A DNA stretch of 64,000 nt from Lachnospiraceae bacterium (GTDB lineage Bacteria > Bacillota > Clostridia > Lachnospirales > Lachnospiraceae): contig JAFZLD010000006.1 of the NCBI GenBank assembly GCA_017553505.1, positions 186,001-250,000 on the forward strand, in the 5' to 3' direction. Positions 17,942 through 30,192 of the stretch are shown here, in pieces. A program made the position numbers and the translations under genes. The notes beneath the pieces were generated by a model. It did no database searches. It saw only the letters and a list, made by a program, of their open reading frames with translations, and was not told where the DNA came from. The number at the start of each line of letters is the position of its first letter. The first letter of the stretch is position 1.

Positions 17942-18005
17942 TTTTCATACCCCCATTTTTGTATAAGAAAAGGGTTTCGGAATCACCGAAACCCTTGATT
18001 CTACA

Positions 18006-18079
18006 TCGGAGTGACAAGATTCGAACTTGCGACCTCGGCGTCCCGAACGCCGCGCTCTACCAAACTGAGCCACACCCCG
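18006..18079 (-). tRNA. tRNA-Pro (anticodon CGG)
   Basis: 74 bases folding as a full cloverleaf: acceptor CGGGGTG with CACTCCG (one G-U), D arm, anticodon stem CGGCG/CGCCG around TTCGGGA, T loop TTCGAAT, discriminator A. No encoded CCA. Confidence 0.95.
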
Positions 18080-18140
18080 TTTTGCTTTCAAACAAAGTTG
18101 ATTGTACCCTAAGGCACTTCTTTTGTCAATAATATTACCG

Positions 18141-18779
18141 TTATCGGCTGATTATATACTTACAAATAGGGTTACCGATTGAGGAAAATTTCTCCTCGTA
18201 CTCTGTCATGATATTGTCCTTACTCATCACTGCATCGGCATGAAGATCGTAAGTAACCGCCTCTGCTTTCCAGCCTGCGGGCTCAAGCTCTTCAATCGCA
18301 AAGTCAAAAAGTCCGCGATTGTCGGTTTTAAATTCAAGCTTTCCTTCTTTGTTCAGGATAACATCGTACAGCGAAAGAAACTGTCTCGAAGGAAGACGTC
18401 TCTTGGCGTGTCGGTCCTTGGGCCAGGGGTCGGAGAAGTTAAGATAAATCTTGTCTACTTCACCCTTTCCGAAATATTCTGTGATCTCCTTGGCATCAAT
18501 GCACAAAAATCGAAGGTTGGAAGGAACAGTCTCCATAGCGTCAAGCTTCTGAAGCGCACGTAATAATACACTTGAGTATTTCTCTATACCGATAAAATTC
18601 ACATCGGGATACTTAAGCGCATTGTCAATGATAAAGCGACCCTTTCCCATACCAATCTCTATATAAACCGGATGGTCATTACCAAAAATCTCTTTCCACT
18701 TGCCGCTTGAAGGCTCGTGAATGACATATTCACTATTTGCAATTACTTCTTCGGAACCTGTAATATTTCTAAGTCTCAT
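18141..18779 (-). CDS. trmB: tRNA (guanine-N7-)-methyltransferase
   Basis: 212 residues. EIGMGKGRFI is the SAM-binding motif, FIGIEKYSSVLLRAL follows, and NFSDPWPKDRHAKRRL is the diagnostic TrmB active-site stretch. It methylates G46 in the variable loop of tRNAs. Next to a tRNA gene but transcribed as a separate unit. Confidence 0.95.
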   Translation of the reverse strand: MRLRNITGSEEVIANSEYVIHEPSSGKWKEIFGNDHPVYIEIGMGKGRFIIDNALKYPDVNFIGIEKYSSVLLRALQKLDAMETVPSNLRFLCIDAKEITEYFGKGEVDKIYLNFSDPWPKDRHAKRRLPSRQFLSLYDVILNKEGKLEFKTDNRGLFDFAIEELEPAGWKAEAVTYDLHADAVMSKDNIMTEYEEKFSSIGNPICKYIISR

Positions 18780-18884
18780 ATCTGTCCTTACATTCTTAAC
18801 TCATAAAATCTTCATAGAAAATATAGCCAATTCGATTTTTATTGTCAACTAAATTATGGTATCATGATACTCGGAGATTTATGT

Positions 18885-20375
18885 ATGAAAAGAAACTTCT
18901 TTAAAAAAGCACTGTTTACAATTACATTCGTGTCTATTCTACTCTCGCCTGCGACGTCTTACGCAAGCGAGGTTTCATATATGGAACAAAACCTTCAGAT
19001 GCCCGTTAAGTCCAATTCCGTAGATAACTGGCCCGTAGGTCCTGCGGTCAATTGCTATTCTGCTGTTTTGATGGATGCCGACACCGGCGTAATCCTATAT
19101 GAAAAGAATGCTCACGAGACAATGTATCCCGCCAGCACCACAAAACTTATGACTTCTCTTCTTGCTATGGAGAAGGACGGCGCCAATCTTAACGATATGG
19201 TCGAGTTTTCCTATGACGCTGTCATGAGTATTCCGCGCGATGCTTCCAACATGGGTATCGATCCCGGCGAAAAAATGACTTTGGAAGAATGTCTCTACGG
19301 TATCCTCGTAGTATCCGCCAATGAAGTGGCCAATGCCGTCGCAGAATATGTTAGCGGAGACATTGATTCTTTTGTGAAGCTTATGAATGAGCGGGCCAAG
19401 GAACTTGGTTGCACCGATACTCATTTTAATAATGCACACGGCTATACCGATCCTAATCATTACACTTCCGCTTATGACCTAGCGTTGATGGCTCGTGCAT
19501 TTTTTAAAAATGAGCTTCTTTCGAAAATCTGTCGTACTCCTACTTATCACTGGTACGCTACCGAGTACCAGCCCGACGACTTTATCTTAGGTTCCACCAA
19601 CTATTTCTTCCGCGGCACCAAAAGTTGCGACGGACTTGTGGGTTCCAAGACCGGCTACACCGACGAATCCCGCAACACCCTCGTATCCTGCGCTGAGCGA
19701 AACGGCATGAAGCTCATATGTGTTGTCATGAAAGAAGAAACTCCTTATCAGTATGATGACACCAATCTTTTGTTTGATTACGGTTTTTCAAATTTTGAAA
19801 AAGTAAGGGTATACGATTACGAAACCAAGTTTATCGTTACGGATGAAAGCTTCTTCCATTCGGACTCCGATGTATTCGGTGACTCAAGGCCGATATTTAC
19901 CATGGATAATTCCTCAATGGTTATCCTCCCCAAGACTCTTACTTTCAGCGATTTGAATTCCACCTTATCAATTGACAACGAATCCGACTCCGATAAGGTT
20001 GCGACTGTAACTTATGATTACAAAGGTGTATATCTTGGCAAGGCTGACATTTTCTTTTCCAAGTCCGCCGAGACAGAATTTGCTTTTGATAAGTCCGATG
20101 CTTCTGACTTAGAGGAGCAAAAGAAACCGACTTACATCTACATCAACAATATCATTTATGTAGTTCTCGGAGTCTTCGGTGCCATAATGCTTTTCACATT
20201 AATAAAGCGACTTTTCAGGAATGTTCATTTCGCCGAAAGGCGTAAGGCGTCGAGAAGATGGCATAAGAGAAAACGTCACGTTCCCGGTCCTTCTTACAAA
20301 GCATACAAAAAGGAAGTAAGAAGCGGTCGCCCCCGTAAAAAGAAAAAGAGAAGTTCTTCGTATATCGATATATAA
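18885..20375 (+). CDS. D-alanyl-D-alanine carboxypeptidase (PBP5/DacA family)
   Basis: 496 residues from ATG 18885, eight bases after GGAG; an earlier in-frame start lacks a site. A signal peptide (ending near SYASE) leads to the S11 peptidase domain: PASTTKLM with Ser84 and Lys87, SAN at 144-146, and KTG in GSKTGYTDES near 250. It trims terminal D-Ala from peptidoglycan pentapeptides. After a beta-rich C-terminal region, one membrane helix (YVVLGVFGAIMLFTLI) and a very basic cytoplasmic tail of about 60 residues follow, so it is a double-anchored form rather than the amphipathic-helix type. Confidence 0.93.
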   Translation: MKRNFFKKALFTITFVSILLSPATSYASEVSYMEQNLQMPVKSNSVDNWPVGPAVNCYSAVLMDADTGVILYEKNAHETMYPASTTKLMTSLLAMEKDGANLNDMVEFSYDAVMSIPRDASNMGIDPGEKMTLEECLYGILVVSANEVANAVAEYVSGDIDSFVKLMNERAKELGCTDTHFNNAHGYTDPNHYTSAYDLALMARAFFKNELLSKICRTPTYHWYATEYQPDDFILGSTNYFFRGTKSCDGLVGSKTGYTDESRNTLVSCAERNGMKLICVVMKEETPYQYDDTNLLFDYGFSNFEKVRVYDYETKFIVTDESFFHSDSDVFGDSRPIFTMDNSSMVILPKTLTFSDLNSTLSIDNESDSDKVATVTYDYKGVYLGKADIFFSKSAETEFAFDKSDASDLEEQKKPTYIYINNIIYVVLGVFGAIMLFTLIKRLFRNVHFAERRKASRRWHKRKRHVPGPSYKAYKKEVRSGRPRKKKKRSSSYIDI

Positions 20376-20380
20376 ATAAT

Positions 20381-20414
20381 AAGCCCGGACCGATAAGCAG
20401 TCCGGGCTTTTATT
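20381..20414. terminator. Bidirectional terminator
   Basis: AAGCCCGGA and TCCGGGCTT form a 9-bp GC-rich stem with T-rich flanks, between the convergent carboxypeptidase and E2-like genes. Confidence 0.88.
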
Positions 20415-21272
20415 TTAGTATTTAACTTCTTCCTCAATCGGAAGTTCCAATAACTCAGGATTCTCAATAAGCTTCTTTAAAAGTCTTAAGGATCTTGCAT
20501 AGTAGAATCCGTCGGAAATTCTCTCGTCAATGGTAATTGAAAGAGACATTTCTCTTCTCATGGTGATGTTACCGTCTTTGTCGTAATGGGGTCTGTTGTG
20601 TTTCTTACCGATTACGATGAAAATCGATGTGGTACCCCAGTTCATAAGGTGGTGATAACCGATATTCATACCGATTGAACCTAAGTTGGTAAGAACAACT
20701 GTACACTGATAAGGATCGGTAGCGATAACTGACTTGGGCATAAGTCCGTGTCTGTCAAGCATTCTGGCCATTGCACCGATAAATTTCTTGCCGGGAAGCT
20801 TCTGAATGAAATTCATTGCTTCGGTAGACTCATCGGTACTGGTCTTACAGAAGTTAATCTGATCGACAACCTTTTTGTTGATGGTCTCTAATGTATCGCC
20901 GTCTTCAGCCACTACTCTTGCAAGAGTCTCTTCACCGTCATCACGGAAATTCTTCTTAACGGTAAAAGCAGCCGTAAGTTCATTTCTCTGATACATTGTC
21001 TTATTGGCAATGAAGCGATTCATGTGAGGACGAAGTCTGATTGCCTTAAGAGTAGCTGCTATAATTATTTCAAATATAGCTATCTTGTTATCGGGATTTT
21101 CTTTATTCTTTTGCTTAATGTATTCTTCTGTCTTCTCAAGATTAATATGAAGCGTCATAAATGCTTCATTGTCACAACGGTTGGGATACATAAGCGGCAT
21201 TATGTAGTGCATGGAATCAATGTCTCTTATTACCTTACCGTCTCTTCTGTCACCCCATCTTCTTCTAGCCAT
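20415..21272 (-). CDS. Stand-alone 2-oxoacid dehydrogenase E2-type acyltransferase domain
   Basis: 285 residues with the fold of the catalytic core of E2 acyltransferases or chloramphenicol acetyltransferase, but no lipoyl or E3-binding domain. VLTNLGSIGMNIGYHHL near 190-205 and ITIDERISDGFYYARSL near 250 match the core; in the active-site motif HxxxDG the histidine position carries Glu (ERISDG), so normal chemistry is doubtful. It is the last gene of a three-gene operon with lipid-type enzymes and no dehydrogenase partners, arguing against a role in a 2-oxoacid complex. Confidence 0.78.
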   Translation of the reverse strand: MARRRWGDRRDGKVIRDIDSMHYIMPLMYPNRCDNEAFMTLHINLEKTEEYIKQKNKENPDNKIAIFEIIIAATLKAIRLRPHMNRFIANKTMYQRNELTAAFTVKKNFRDDGEETLARVVAEDGDTLETINKKVVDQINFCKTSTDESTEAMNFIQKLPGKKFIGAMARMLDRHGLMPKSVIATDPYQCTVVLTNLGSIGMNIGYHHLMNWGTTSIFIVIGKKHNRPHYDKDGNITMRREMSLSITIDERISDGFYYARSLRLLKKLIENPELLELPIEEEVKY

Positions 21273-21961
21273 TAAACAGTTGCCTCTTTCTTAGAAAATA
21301 ATTTTTTATAATAATCTTTGCCAAAAAGTACCAGCTCAATCAACGCGCACATAACTACCGCTGCCCATACATCGGTAAAAGAATGCTGCTTAACAAACAT
21401 AACCGATACGCATATCAATATTACCCATAATGTCATGATTACTTTCCAAACAAGCTTAATATCTTTTTTCTTAAGCCAGACAGAAAGCAGTGCCAAAGAA
21501 TATCCCACGTGAAGCGAAGGACATACTCCGGTGGGAGTGTCTACTCCGTATATCAGTCCGAGTAAAAATGTGCAGAAATTTTCATGCTCGAATGTCGTAG
21601 GTCTTAAGTACTGAACCGAAGGCCAAATAATGTATGTCGCTATACCGATTACCTGTGTCGCGATAATGAACTTCTGAGCATTGACGAAGCTCTTAACGTC
21701 GTAAAGTAAAAAGTATAAAAGCGAACCTACAAGCATAAAGTACCAGGATGTGTAAGCGAGTATAAAGTATTCGTTAAAAGGAATTATATCGTCTACTACA
21801 CTGTGTACTTCGTGACATTTCTCTATCGGAACGAATTTCTCTGTAAGGATGTACATGGTAAGATACCACACCCATCCCAAAATAAGCCATAAATGCTTGA
21901 ACTCAGGTGAATTAATATTTGAAAATCTGAGTTTCGTATAATCTACTGCCGGTTTTTTCAT
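21272..21961 (-). CDS. PAP2-family membrane phosphatase or phosphotransferase
   Basis: 229 residues with about six membrane helices. PSLHVGYS near residue 146 and KQHSFTDVWAA near 194 match motifs 2 and 3 of the PAP2 superfamily, the catalytic histidines being in PSxH and SxxxDV; motif 1 is weak. The motif style resembles inositol phosphorylceramide synthase-like members. Start and stop of adjacent genes overlap by one base, so it is co-translated with the E2-like protein. Confidence 0.8.
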   Translation of the reverse strand: MKKPAVDYTKLRFSNINSPEFKHLWLILGWVWYLTMYILTEKFVPIEKCHEVHSVVDDIIPFNEYFILAYTSWYFMLVGSLLYFLLYDVKSFVNAQKFIIATQVIGIATYIIWPSVQYLRPTTFEHENFCTFLLGLIYGVDTPTGVCPSLHVGYSLALLSVWLKKKDIKLVWKVIMTLWVILICVSVMFVKQHSFTDVWAAVVMCALIELVLFGKDYYKKLFSKKEATV

Positions 21962-21969
21962 AAATGTAA

Positions 21970-22716
21970 CTAAGGTCTTGTGCTGACCGGATAATCTTTC
22001 TTTGAAATATTAGGATAAGGTACCACAACATGAGTCGGAAGACTGTATGCTATTTCGGATATCTCATCCATTAAGTAGTTGCATATTCTGTCCTGCTCTA
22101 CTTTCGGATTCTCCTCATGATTGTACATGATGGGCTTACCGATAATCATCTTTTTAAGCCTGGGACAGATATATAACGGAACAAAGGGAATGTCTTTACC
22201 TGTTTCTTTGTAATACATCTTAGCTACATTCACGAATCCACGCTGGAATTCATGAACTATATTGTTATGCTCATCGTAATCTTCCGGAAAAATAACGACA
22301 GAATATCCCTCACGTAATTTTTCTGAAGATTCTTTAAATGTATTAAGTATGCGCTTGTCCTTATAAACCGCAATTGTATCGGCATTGGTAAAGATACACT
22401 CCGATATGGGTGCGATTATGTAGGAAAGAATTTTGTAAAACCATCTTACGGACTTGGGTTTATTAGACCAGAAATCCTTGTAGGCGTAGGCTGGAACGAG
22501 TTTCTTGTCCATCATTTCCGCTATGCACCATATCGAGAACTTTCCGGGAAAATAAAGCTCTCCCATAATCGGACCGTTCATCTGCGAATGGTTACCTACA
22601 ACAATAGCTCCGTCCTTCGGAAGATTCTCTATTCCCTCAACTTTAATCTTGGGGTAAAAGAACCATGTTGTACCTTTTATTATCTTGTATATTACAACGT
22701 TTCTTTTTCTTTCCAA
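21970..22716 (-). CDS. PlsC-like acyltransferase with altered active site
   Basis: 248 residues resembling 1-acylglycerol-3-phosphate acyltransferases: IVVGNHSQMNGPIM near residue 35, VVIFPEDYDEHN near 140 and FVPLYI later. The canonical catalytic motif is Hx4D; here H-S-Q-M-N-G has Gly at the Asp position, and FPEG is FPED. It is either a divergent acyltransferase or one with changed chemistry. First gene of the operon PlsC-like, PAP2-like, E2-like. No signal peptide; a hydrophobic stretch (WFYKILSYIIAPI) may touch the membrane. Confidence 0.72.
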   Translation of the reverse strand: MERKRNVVIYKIIKGTTWFFYPKIKVEGIENLPKDGAIVVGNHSQMNGPIMGELYFPGKFSIWCIAEMMDKKLVPAYAYKDFWSNKPKSVRWFYKILSYIIAPISECIFTNADTIAVYKDKRILNTFKESSEKLREGYSVVIFPEDYDEHNNIVHEFQRGFVNVAKMYYKETGKDIPFVPLYICPRLKKMIIGKPIMYNHEENPKVEQDRICNYLMDEISEIAYSLPTHVVVPYPNISKKDYPVSTRP

Positions 22717-22798
22717 TGCTAAAATCTACACATTCTCTTAAAGCTTTGTGATAATACACGTGGCTATTATATACTAACAATTATTTTTACGCAAATAA

Positions 22799-22831
22799 TT
22801 TCACCCCGTTTGTCACACAAGCGGGGTGAAA
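22799..22831. terminator. Terminator after gyrA
   Basis: TTTCACCCCG and CGGGGTGAAA form a perfect 10-bp stem around a 13-base loop, about 20 bases past the gyrA stop; a moderate T-rich tail follows on the minus strand. Confidence 0.75.
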
Positions 22832-22847
22832 AACTTAAAATTCTGAC

Positions 22848-25409
22848 TTATTCGTCACTTTCTTCTTCAGCTTCTTTGGCCTCTCTGACGCGGTCTTCCA
22901 TGTCTTCGCCGTATTCTTCGTCATCTTCGGGGTCTGCTTCCTGAAGTCCGAGACCGGTTCTTACCTTGGCAATCTTGGCAATCTTGACACCGTCTCTTAA
23001 ATCCATAAGCTTAACGCCTGATGTGATACGACTAAGTTCTTTGATTTCACTCATTCTTATCTGGATAATAATTCCCTGAGTGGTAATCATCATTATTTCG
23101 TGATCGTCGGTTACAGCCTTAACACCTACAACTTCACCGGTCTTTTCGGTAATTCTGTAGCATTTAAGTCCTTTACCGCCTCTGTGCTGAATCTTGAAAT
23201 CTTCAAGATTGGTTCTCTTACCGATACCGTTCTCGGAAACGAAGAGAAGTGAATCGCCCTGGTGATCGAGCTGCATTCCGATTACTTCATCGCCCTTGTC
23301 GAGTTCGATACCCTTAACACCTGTAGCGGCTCTGCTTAAAGGTCTTACTTCGGATTCGTCGAATTCGATACACATACCCTTTCTGGTAACAATAAATACT
23401 TTGTCACCATCTGATGTGGTCTTAACTTCCACAAGTCTGTCATCGTCACGAAGATTGATAGCATTGAGACCGTTCTTACGAATATTTGCATAGTCGATAA
23501 GAGGAGTCTTTTTAACAATACCGCTCTTGGTGACAAAGAATAAGCATTTCTTCTCATCAAAACTGTCTACGGGAATTATAGCATTAACCTTCTCGCCGGG
23601 TCCTAACTGTAAAAGGTTAACCATTGCGGTTCCTCTTGCGATACGGCTGGCTTCGGGAATCTCGTAAACTTTAAGCTTATATGCTCTTCCAAAGTTGGTA
23701 AGGAAAAGAACATATCCGTGGGTATTGGTCATAAGTAAATCGCGAAGGTAATCTTCGTCGATAGGTCTCATACCTGTGATACCTACACCGCCACGATTCT
23801 GAGCTCTGAAATTGTCAACGGTCATTCTCTTGATGTAACCGAGATTTGTGCAGGCAATTACTACGTTCTCATCGGGGATTAAGTCTTCATCTACGATGTC
23901 GTATTCGTCAACACCGATTGTGGAACGTCTGTCATCACCGTATTTGTCGGAAATTTCCTGTATTTCTTTCTTGATTACTCCAAGGAGAAGCTTTTCATCA
24001 GCAAGAATTGCTTTTAACTCAGCAATAAGTTTAACTAAGTCAGCGTGTTCGTTCTCAAGCTTCTCTCTTTCCAAACCGGTAAGAGCACGAAGTCTCATGT
24101 CGACAATTGCTTGAGCCTGAGCATCAGTAAAACCGAATCTTTCAATCAATCCGTCCTTGGCTGCCTGAGTGTTGGCACTTGCTCTGATGATTGAGATTAC
24201 TTCATCAATAAAGTCTAAAGCCTTGAGAAGACCCTGTAAAATGTGGTCTCTTTCTTCGGCCTTGTTAAGATCGTATTTGGTTCTTCTGGTAACTACATCT
24301 TCCTGGTGCTTAAGGTAGTACTCAAGCATCTGAAGAAGATTCAATACCTTGGGCTCGTTATTAACAAGTGCAAGCATTATTACGCCAAAAGAATCCTGAA
24401 GCTGTGTATGCTTGTATAATTTGTTAAGAACGACATTGGCATTAACATCTCTTCTTAACTCGATAACTATACGCATACCTTCACGGCTGGTCTCGTCGCG
24501 AAGATCTGTGATTCCGTCAATCTTCTTGTCTTTAACAAGCTCAGCAATCTTTTCGATAAGATTTGCTTTGTTAACAAGATAAGGAAGTTCGGTAACAATA
24601 ATACGGCTCTTGCCGTTGGGCATTTCTTCAATATCGGTTACGGCGCGAACTCTTATCTTACCGCGACCGGTTCTGTATGCTTCTTCACATCCTCTGGTAC
24701 CGAGAATCATGGCGCCGGTAGGAAAATCGGGAGCTTTTACTATATCAAGTATTTCTTCGATATCGGTATTTCTGTCTTCATCGATTTTGTTGTCGATAAT
24801 CTTAACTACTGCCGCAACAATTTCCCTTAAATTATGAGGAGGAATGTTGGTAGCCATACCTACTGCGATACCGGTAGTACCGTTAACTAAGAGGTTAGGA
24901 TAACGGCTCGGAAGAACAGTGGGCTCTTTCTCTGTTTCATCAAAGTTGGGAACGAAGTCAACCGTATCTTTGTTAAGGTCGGCAAGTAATTCTGTCGAAA
25001 TTTTGGAAAGACGAGCTTCTGTGTAACGCATTGCAGCTGCTCCGTCTCCGTCGACCGAACCAAAGTTACCATGACCGTCAATAAGAGGATATCTTAATGA
25101 CCATTCCTGAGCCATGTATACTAAAGAGCCGTAAATAGAACTGTCACCGTGAGGGTGATATTTACCCATTGTATCACCTACGATACGTGCACTTTTTCTA
25201 TGCGGTTTATCGGGCCCGTTATTCAACTCATTCATTGAATAAAGCACTCGCCTTTGTACTGGCTTAAGACCATCTCTTACATCAGGCAATGCTCTGGCGG
25301 CAATAACGCTCATTGCATAGTCGATATAAGAAGATTCCATAGTCTTCTTCAGGTCTACTTCATGAATTTTGTCATATTCAGGTGCCTTATCAAAAATAGT
25401 CTCGTCCAT
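22848..25409 (-). CDS. gyrA: DNA gyrase subunit A
   Basis: 853 residues. N-terminal DNA-breakage domain with the quinolone-pocket region [19 protein letters not shown] and catalytic tyrosine in [10 protein letters not shown] (near 122); the C-terminal half has the six GyrA repeats, including the GyrA-box-like [10 protein letters not shown]. An acidic tail (EEESDE) ends the protein. It forms an A2B2 gyrase with GyrB and introduces negative supercoils. The quinolone-pocket sequence retains Ser/Asp-type residues (DSSIYG). It lies 34 bases downstream of gyrB in the origin operon. Confidence 0.98.
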   Translation of the reverse strand: MDETIFDKAPEYDKIHEVDLKKTMESSYIDYAMSVIAARALPDVRDGLKPVQRRVLYSMNELNNGPDKPHRKSARIVGDTMGKYHPHGDSSIYGSLVYMAQEWSLRYPLIDGHGNFGSVDGDGAAAMRYTEARLSKISTELLADLNKDTVDFVPNFDETEKEPTVLPSRYPNLLVNGTTGIAVGMATNIPPHNLREIVAAVVKIIDNKIDEDRNTDIEEILDIVKAPDFPTGAMILGTRGCEEAYRTGRGKIRVRAVTDIEEMPNGKSRIIVTELPYLVNKANLIEKIAELVKDKKIDGITDLRDETSREGMRIVIELRRDVNANVVLNKLYKHTQLQDSFGVIMLALVNNEPKVLNLLQMLEYYLKHQEDVVTRRTKYDLNKAEERDHILQGLLKALDFIDEVISIIRASANTQAAKDGLIERFGFTDAQAQAIVDMRLRALTGLEREKLENEHADLVKLIAELKAILADEKLLLGVIKKEIQEISDKYGDDRRSTIGVDEYDIVDEDLIPDENVVIACTNLGYIKRMTVDNFRAQNRGGVGITGMRPIDEDYLRDLLMTNTHGYVLFLTNFGRAYKLKVYEIPEASRIARGTAMVNLLQLGPGEKVNAIIPVDSFDEKKCLFFVTKSGIVKKTPLIDYANIRKNGLNAINLRDDDRLVEVKTTSDGDKVFIVTRKGMCIEFDESEVRPLSRAATGVKGIELDKGDEVIGMQLDHQGDSLLFVSENGIGKRTNLEDFKIQHRGGKGLKCYRITEKTGEVVGVKAVTDDHEIMMITTQGIIIQIRMSEIKELSRITSGVKLMDLRDGVKIAKIAKVRTGLGLQEADPEDDEEYGEDMEDRVREAKEAEEESDE

Positions 25410-25443
25410 TCTTACTCCTGATTACTTAAATTTGTTACATAAA

Positions 25444-28610
<3,167 letters not shown>

Positions 28611-28611
28611 A

Positions 28612-28821
28612 TTATTTTTTAATCTGAATCTGTTTACCGTTGAAGGTTACAACATCTCCGTCATAAAGTTTTCTTCCGCGTCTTGTATCAACTTCACCAT
28701 TAACAAGAACATTACCGGAAGTAATTTCAATCTTGGCCTCAACACCGTCTTCAACATATCCTGCTGCTTTAAGTGCCTGGCCAAGCTTGATATATTCTTC
28801 TCTTAAATTAATAATTTCCAT
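28612..28821 (-). CDS. yaaA: S4-domain RNA-binding protein (YaaA/YlxR-like, dnaN-recF linker)
   Basis: 69 residues made almost only of an S4 RNA-binding domain: IKLGQALKAAGYV, GNVLVNGEVDTRRGRKLYDGD. This small gene is conserved between dnaN and recF in Firmicutes; its exact role is not settled, with ribosome-related functions suggested. Spacing of 2 bases on one side and 1 on the other shows tight operon packing. Confidence 0.93.
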   Translation of the reverse strand: MEIINLREEYIKLGQALKAAGYVEDGVEAKIEITSGNVLVNGEVDTRRGRKLYDGDVVTFNGKQIQIKK

Positions 28822-28823
28822 TC

Positions 28824-29930
28824 TTATTCCTTTATAAAGTTAACAGGTAAAATAAAGTATATATAATTATCGCCTTCATCTCTTATAATGCAGGGACTCT
28901 TTGCATTAATCATATATAAATCAATCTTTTCTTCATCAAGAACCTTTAATACATCAAGGAAGAACTTAGGTCTGAAAGCGATATCAATATCCTTACCGCT
29001 CTTTTCACATGAAATGTTTTCATTCATGTTACCAACCATGGTCTTAATTGAAATATTTAAGTTACTGTCTTTAACTTCCATTACGATAGGCTTAACTTCA
29101 CCTTCTCTTAAAAGTAAAGTACCTCTGTCGATTGCTTCGTAAAGATCCTTGGTACCGATGTTAATCTTTGTTTCATAATCGCTGTTTAACATCTGTTCAT
29201 AGTTAAAGTACTGACCTTCAACTACTCTGGATACAACTGTTGTATTTTCAAGTTCAAAAAGAACATGATTCTTTTCAAAATAAATAACTACGTCTTTATT
29301 TGCATCACCGTTAAGGATTCTGCTGATTTCATTTAAAGTCTTACCGGGAATAATAACTTTTGTCTCGGGATAAGTATTCTTTAAATTGATCTTTCTGTAA
29401 CCGATTCTGTAACCGTCAAGTGCAACTACTTTCAAAACATCATCCTTAATGTGGAAAAGTTCTGAGTTCATCATATGATTGGCGTTATTTTCGGCAAGAC
29501 AGAAAATAGTCTGTCTGATTATTTCTCTTAAAGAAAGCTCACTTAAAATTATATTGTCTGTCTTGTTAATCTTAGGTAATGCGGTAAAATCTTCTCCGTC
29601 TTTACCCATAAGATTGAACTTTGAATTTTCACAAGTAATCTTGGTAACAAAATTGTTTTCAACATCTATCGTTACTTCGCTGTCAGGAAGCTTTCTTACT
29701 ATTTCAGAAAAGAATTTTGCATCAAGAGCTACTGTTCCTTCATCAATAATCTGACCTTCTATAATTGTTTCAATTCCAAGTTCACCGTCGTTACCGGTTA
29801 ATGTAATAGTACCTTTATCAGCTTTAACAAGAATACATTGTAATATAGACATTGAAGTCTTAGCAGGAACTGCTTTTGAAACAATATTTACTCCGTTAAG
29901 GAGATTACCCTTTGAACAAATGATTTTCAT
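28824..29930 (-). CDS. dnaN: DNA polymerase III beta sliding clamp
   Basis: 368 residues, three repeated clamp subdomains; recognisable sequences are ALDAKFFSEIVRKLP, LALDGYRIGYRK-type (VVALDGYRIGYRKI) and the C-terminal YFILPVNFIKE. It encircles DNA and tethers polymerase. ATG 29930 follows GGGAG. Separated from dnaA by 262 bases that hold the downstream half of oriC. Confidence 0.97.
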   Translation of the reverse strand: MKIICSKGNLLNGVNIVSKAVPAKTSMSILQCILVKADKGTITLTGNDGELGIETIIEGQIIDEGTVALDAKFFSEIVRKLPDSEVTIDVENNFVTKITCENSKFNLMGKDGEDFTALPKINKTDNIILSELSLREIIRQTIFCLAENNANHMMNSELFHIKDDVLKVVALDGYRIGYRKINLKNTYPETKVIIPGKTLNEISRILNGDANKDVVIYFEKNHVLFELENTTVVSRVVEGQYFNYEQMLNSDYETKINIGTKDLYEAIDRGTLLLREGEVKPIVMEVKDSNLNISIKTMVGNMNENISCEKSGKDIDIAFRPKFFLDVLKVLDEEKIDLYMINAKSPCIIRDEGDNYIYFILPVNFIKE

Positions 29931-30192
29931 GTGTATAACTCCCTTCGCAAAAAATTTTTGCTTTTTTATTATATATTATTTTTTAATTTAACAGTATTAG
30001 TAATAGGGGCTGTGGATTGGTGGAAAAGGTCTGTAAAAGCTTTAAATTAAACAAATTTCAGGATGATAATTATGTTTAAAATTTTTAATAAGCTGTTAAT
30101 AAATCGACCTTTATCAACAATACAAATTATTCGAAAAATTAAGCAAAATTCTTATCCACATCAATTAACATCAGTTGTGAAATAAATGTTGA
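29931..30192. other. oriC, downstream part, with DnaA-trio-like unwinding element
   Basis: Between dnaA and dnaN. On the plus strand, TAG-TAA-TAG (29998-30006) is followed by GGGC and a DnaA-box-like TGTGGATTG (30011-30019); the flank 29952-29995 is almost pure A/T. This box, GC spacer, trinucleotide-repeat, AT-rich order matches the basal unwinding system described for B. subtilis (trios 3'-GAT/AAT). A perfect DnaA box TTATCCACA is at 30152-30160 and a one-mismatch TTATCAACA near 30113. Confidence 0.75.
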
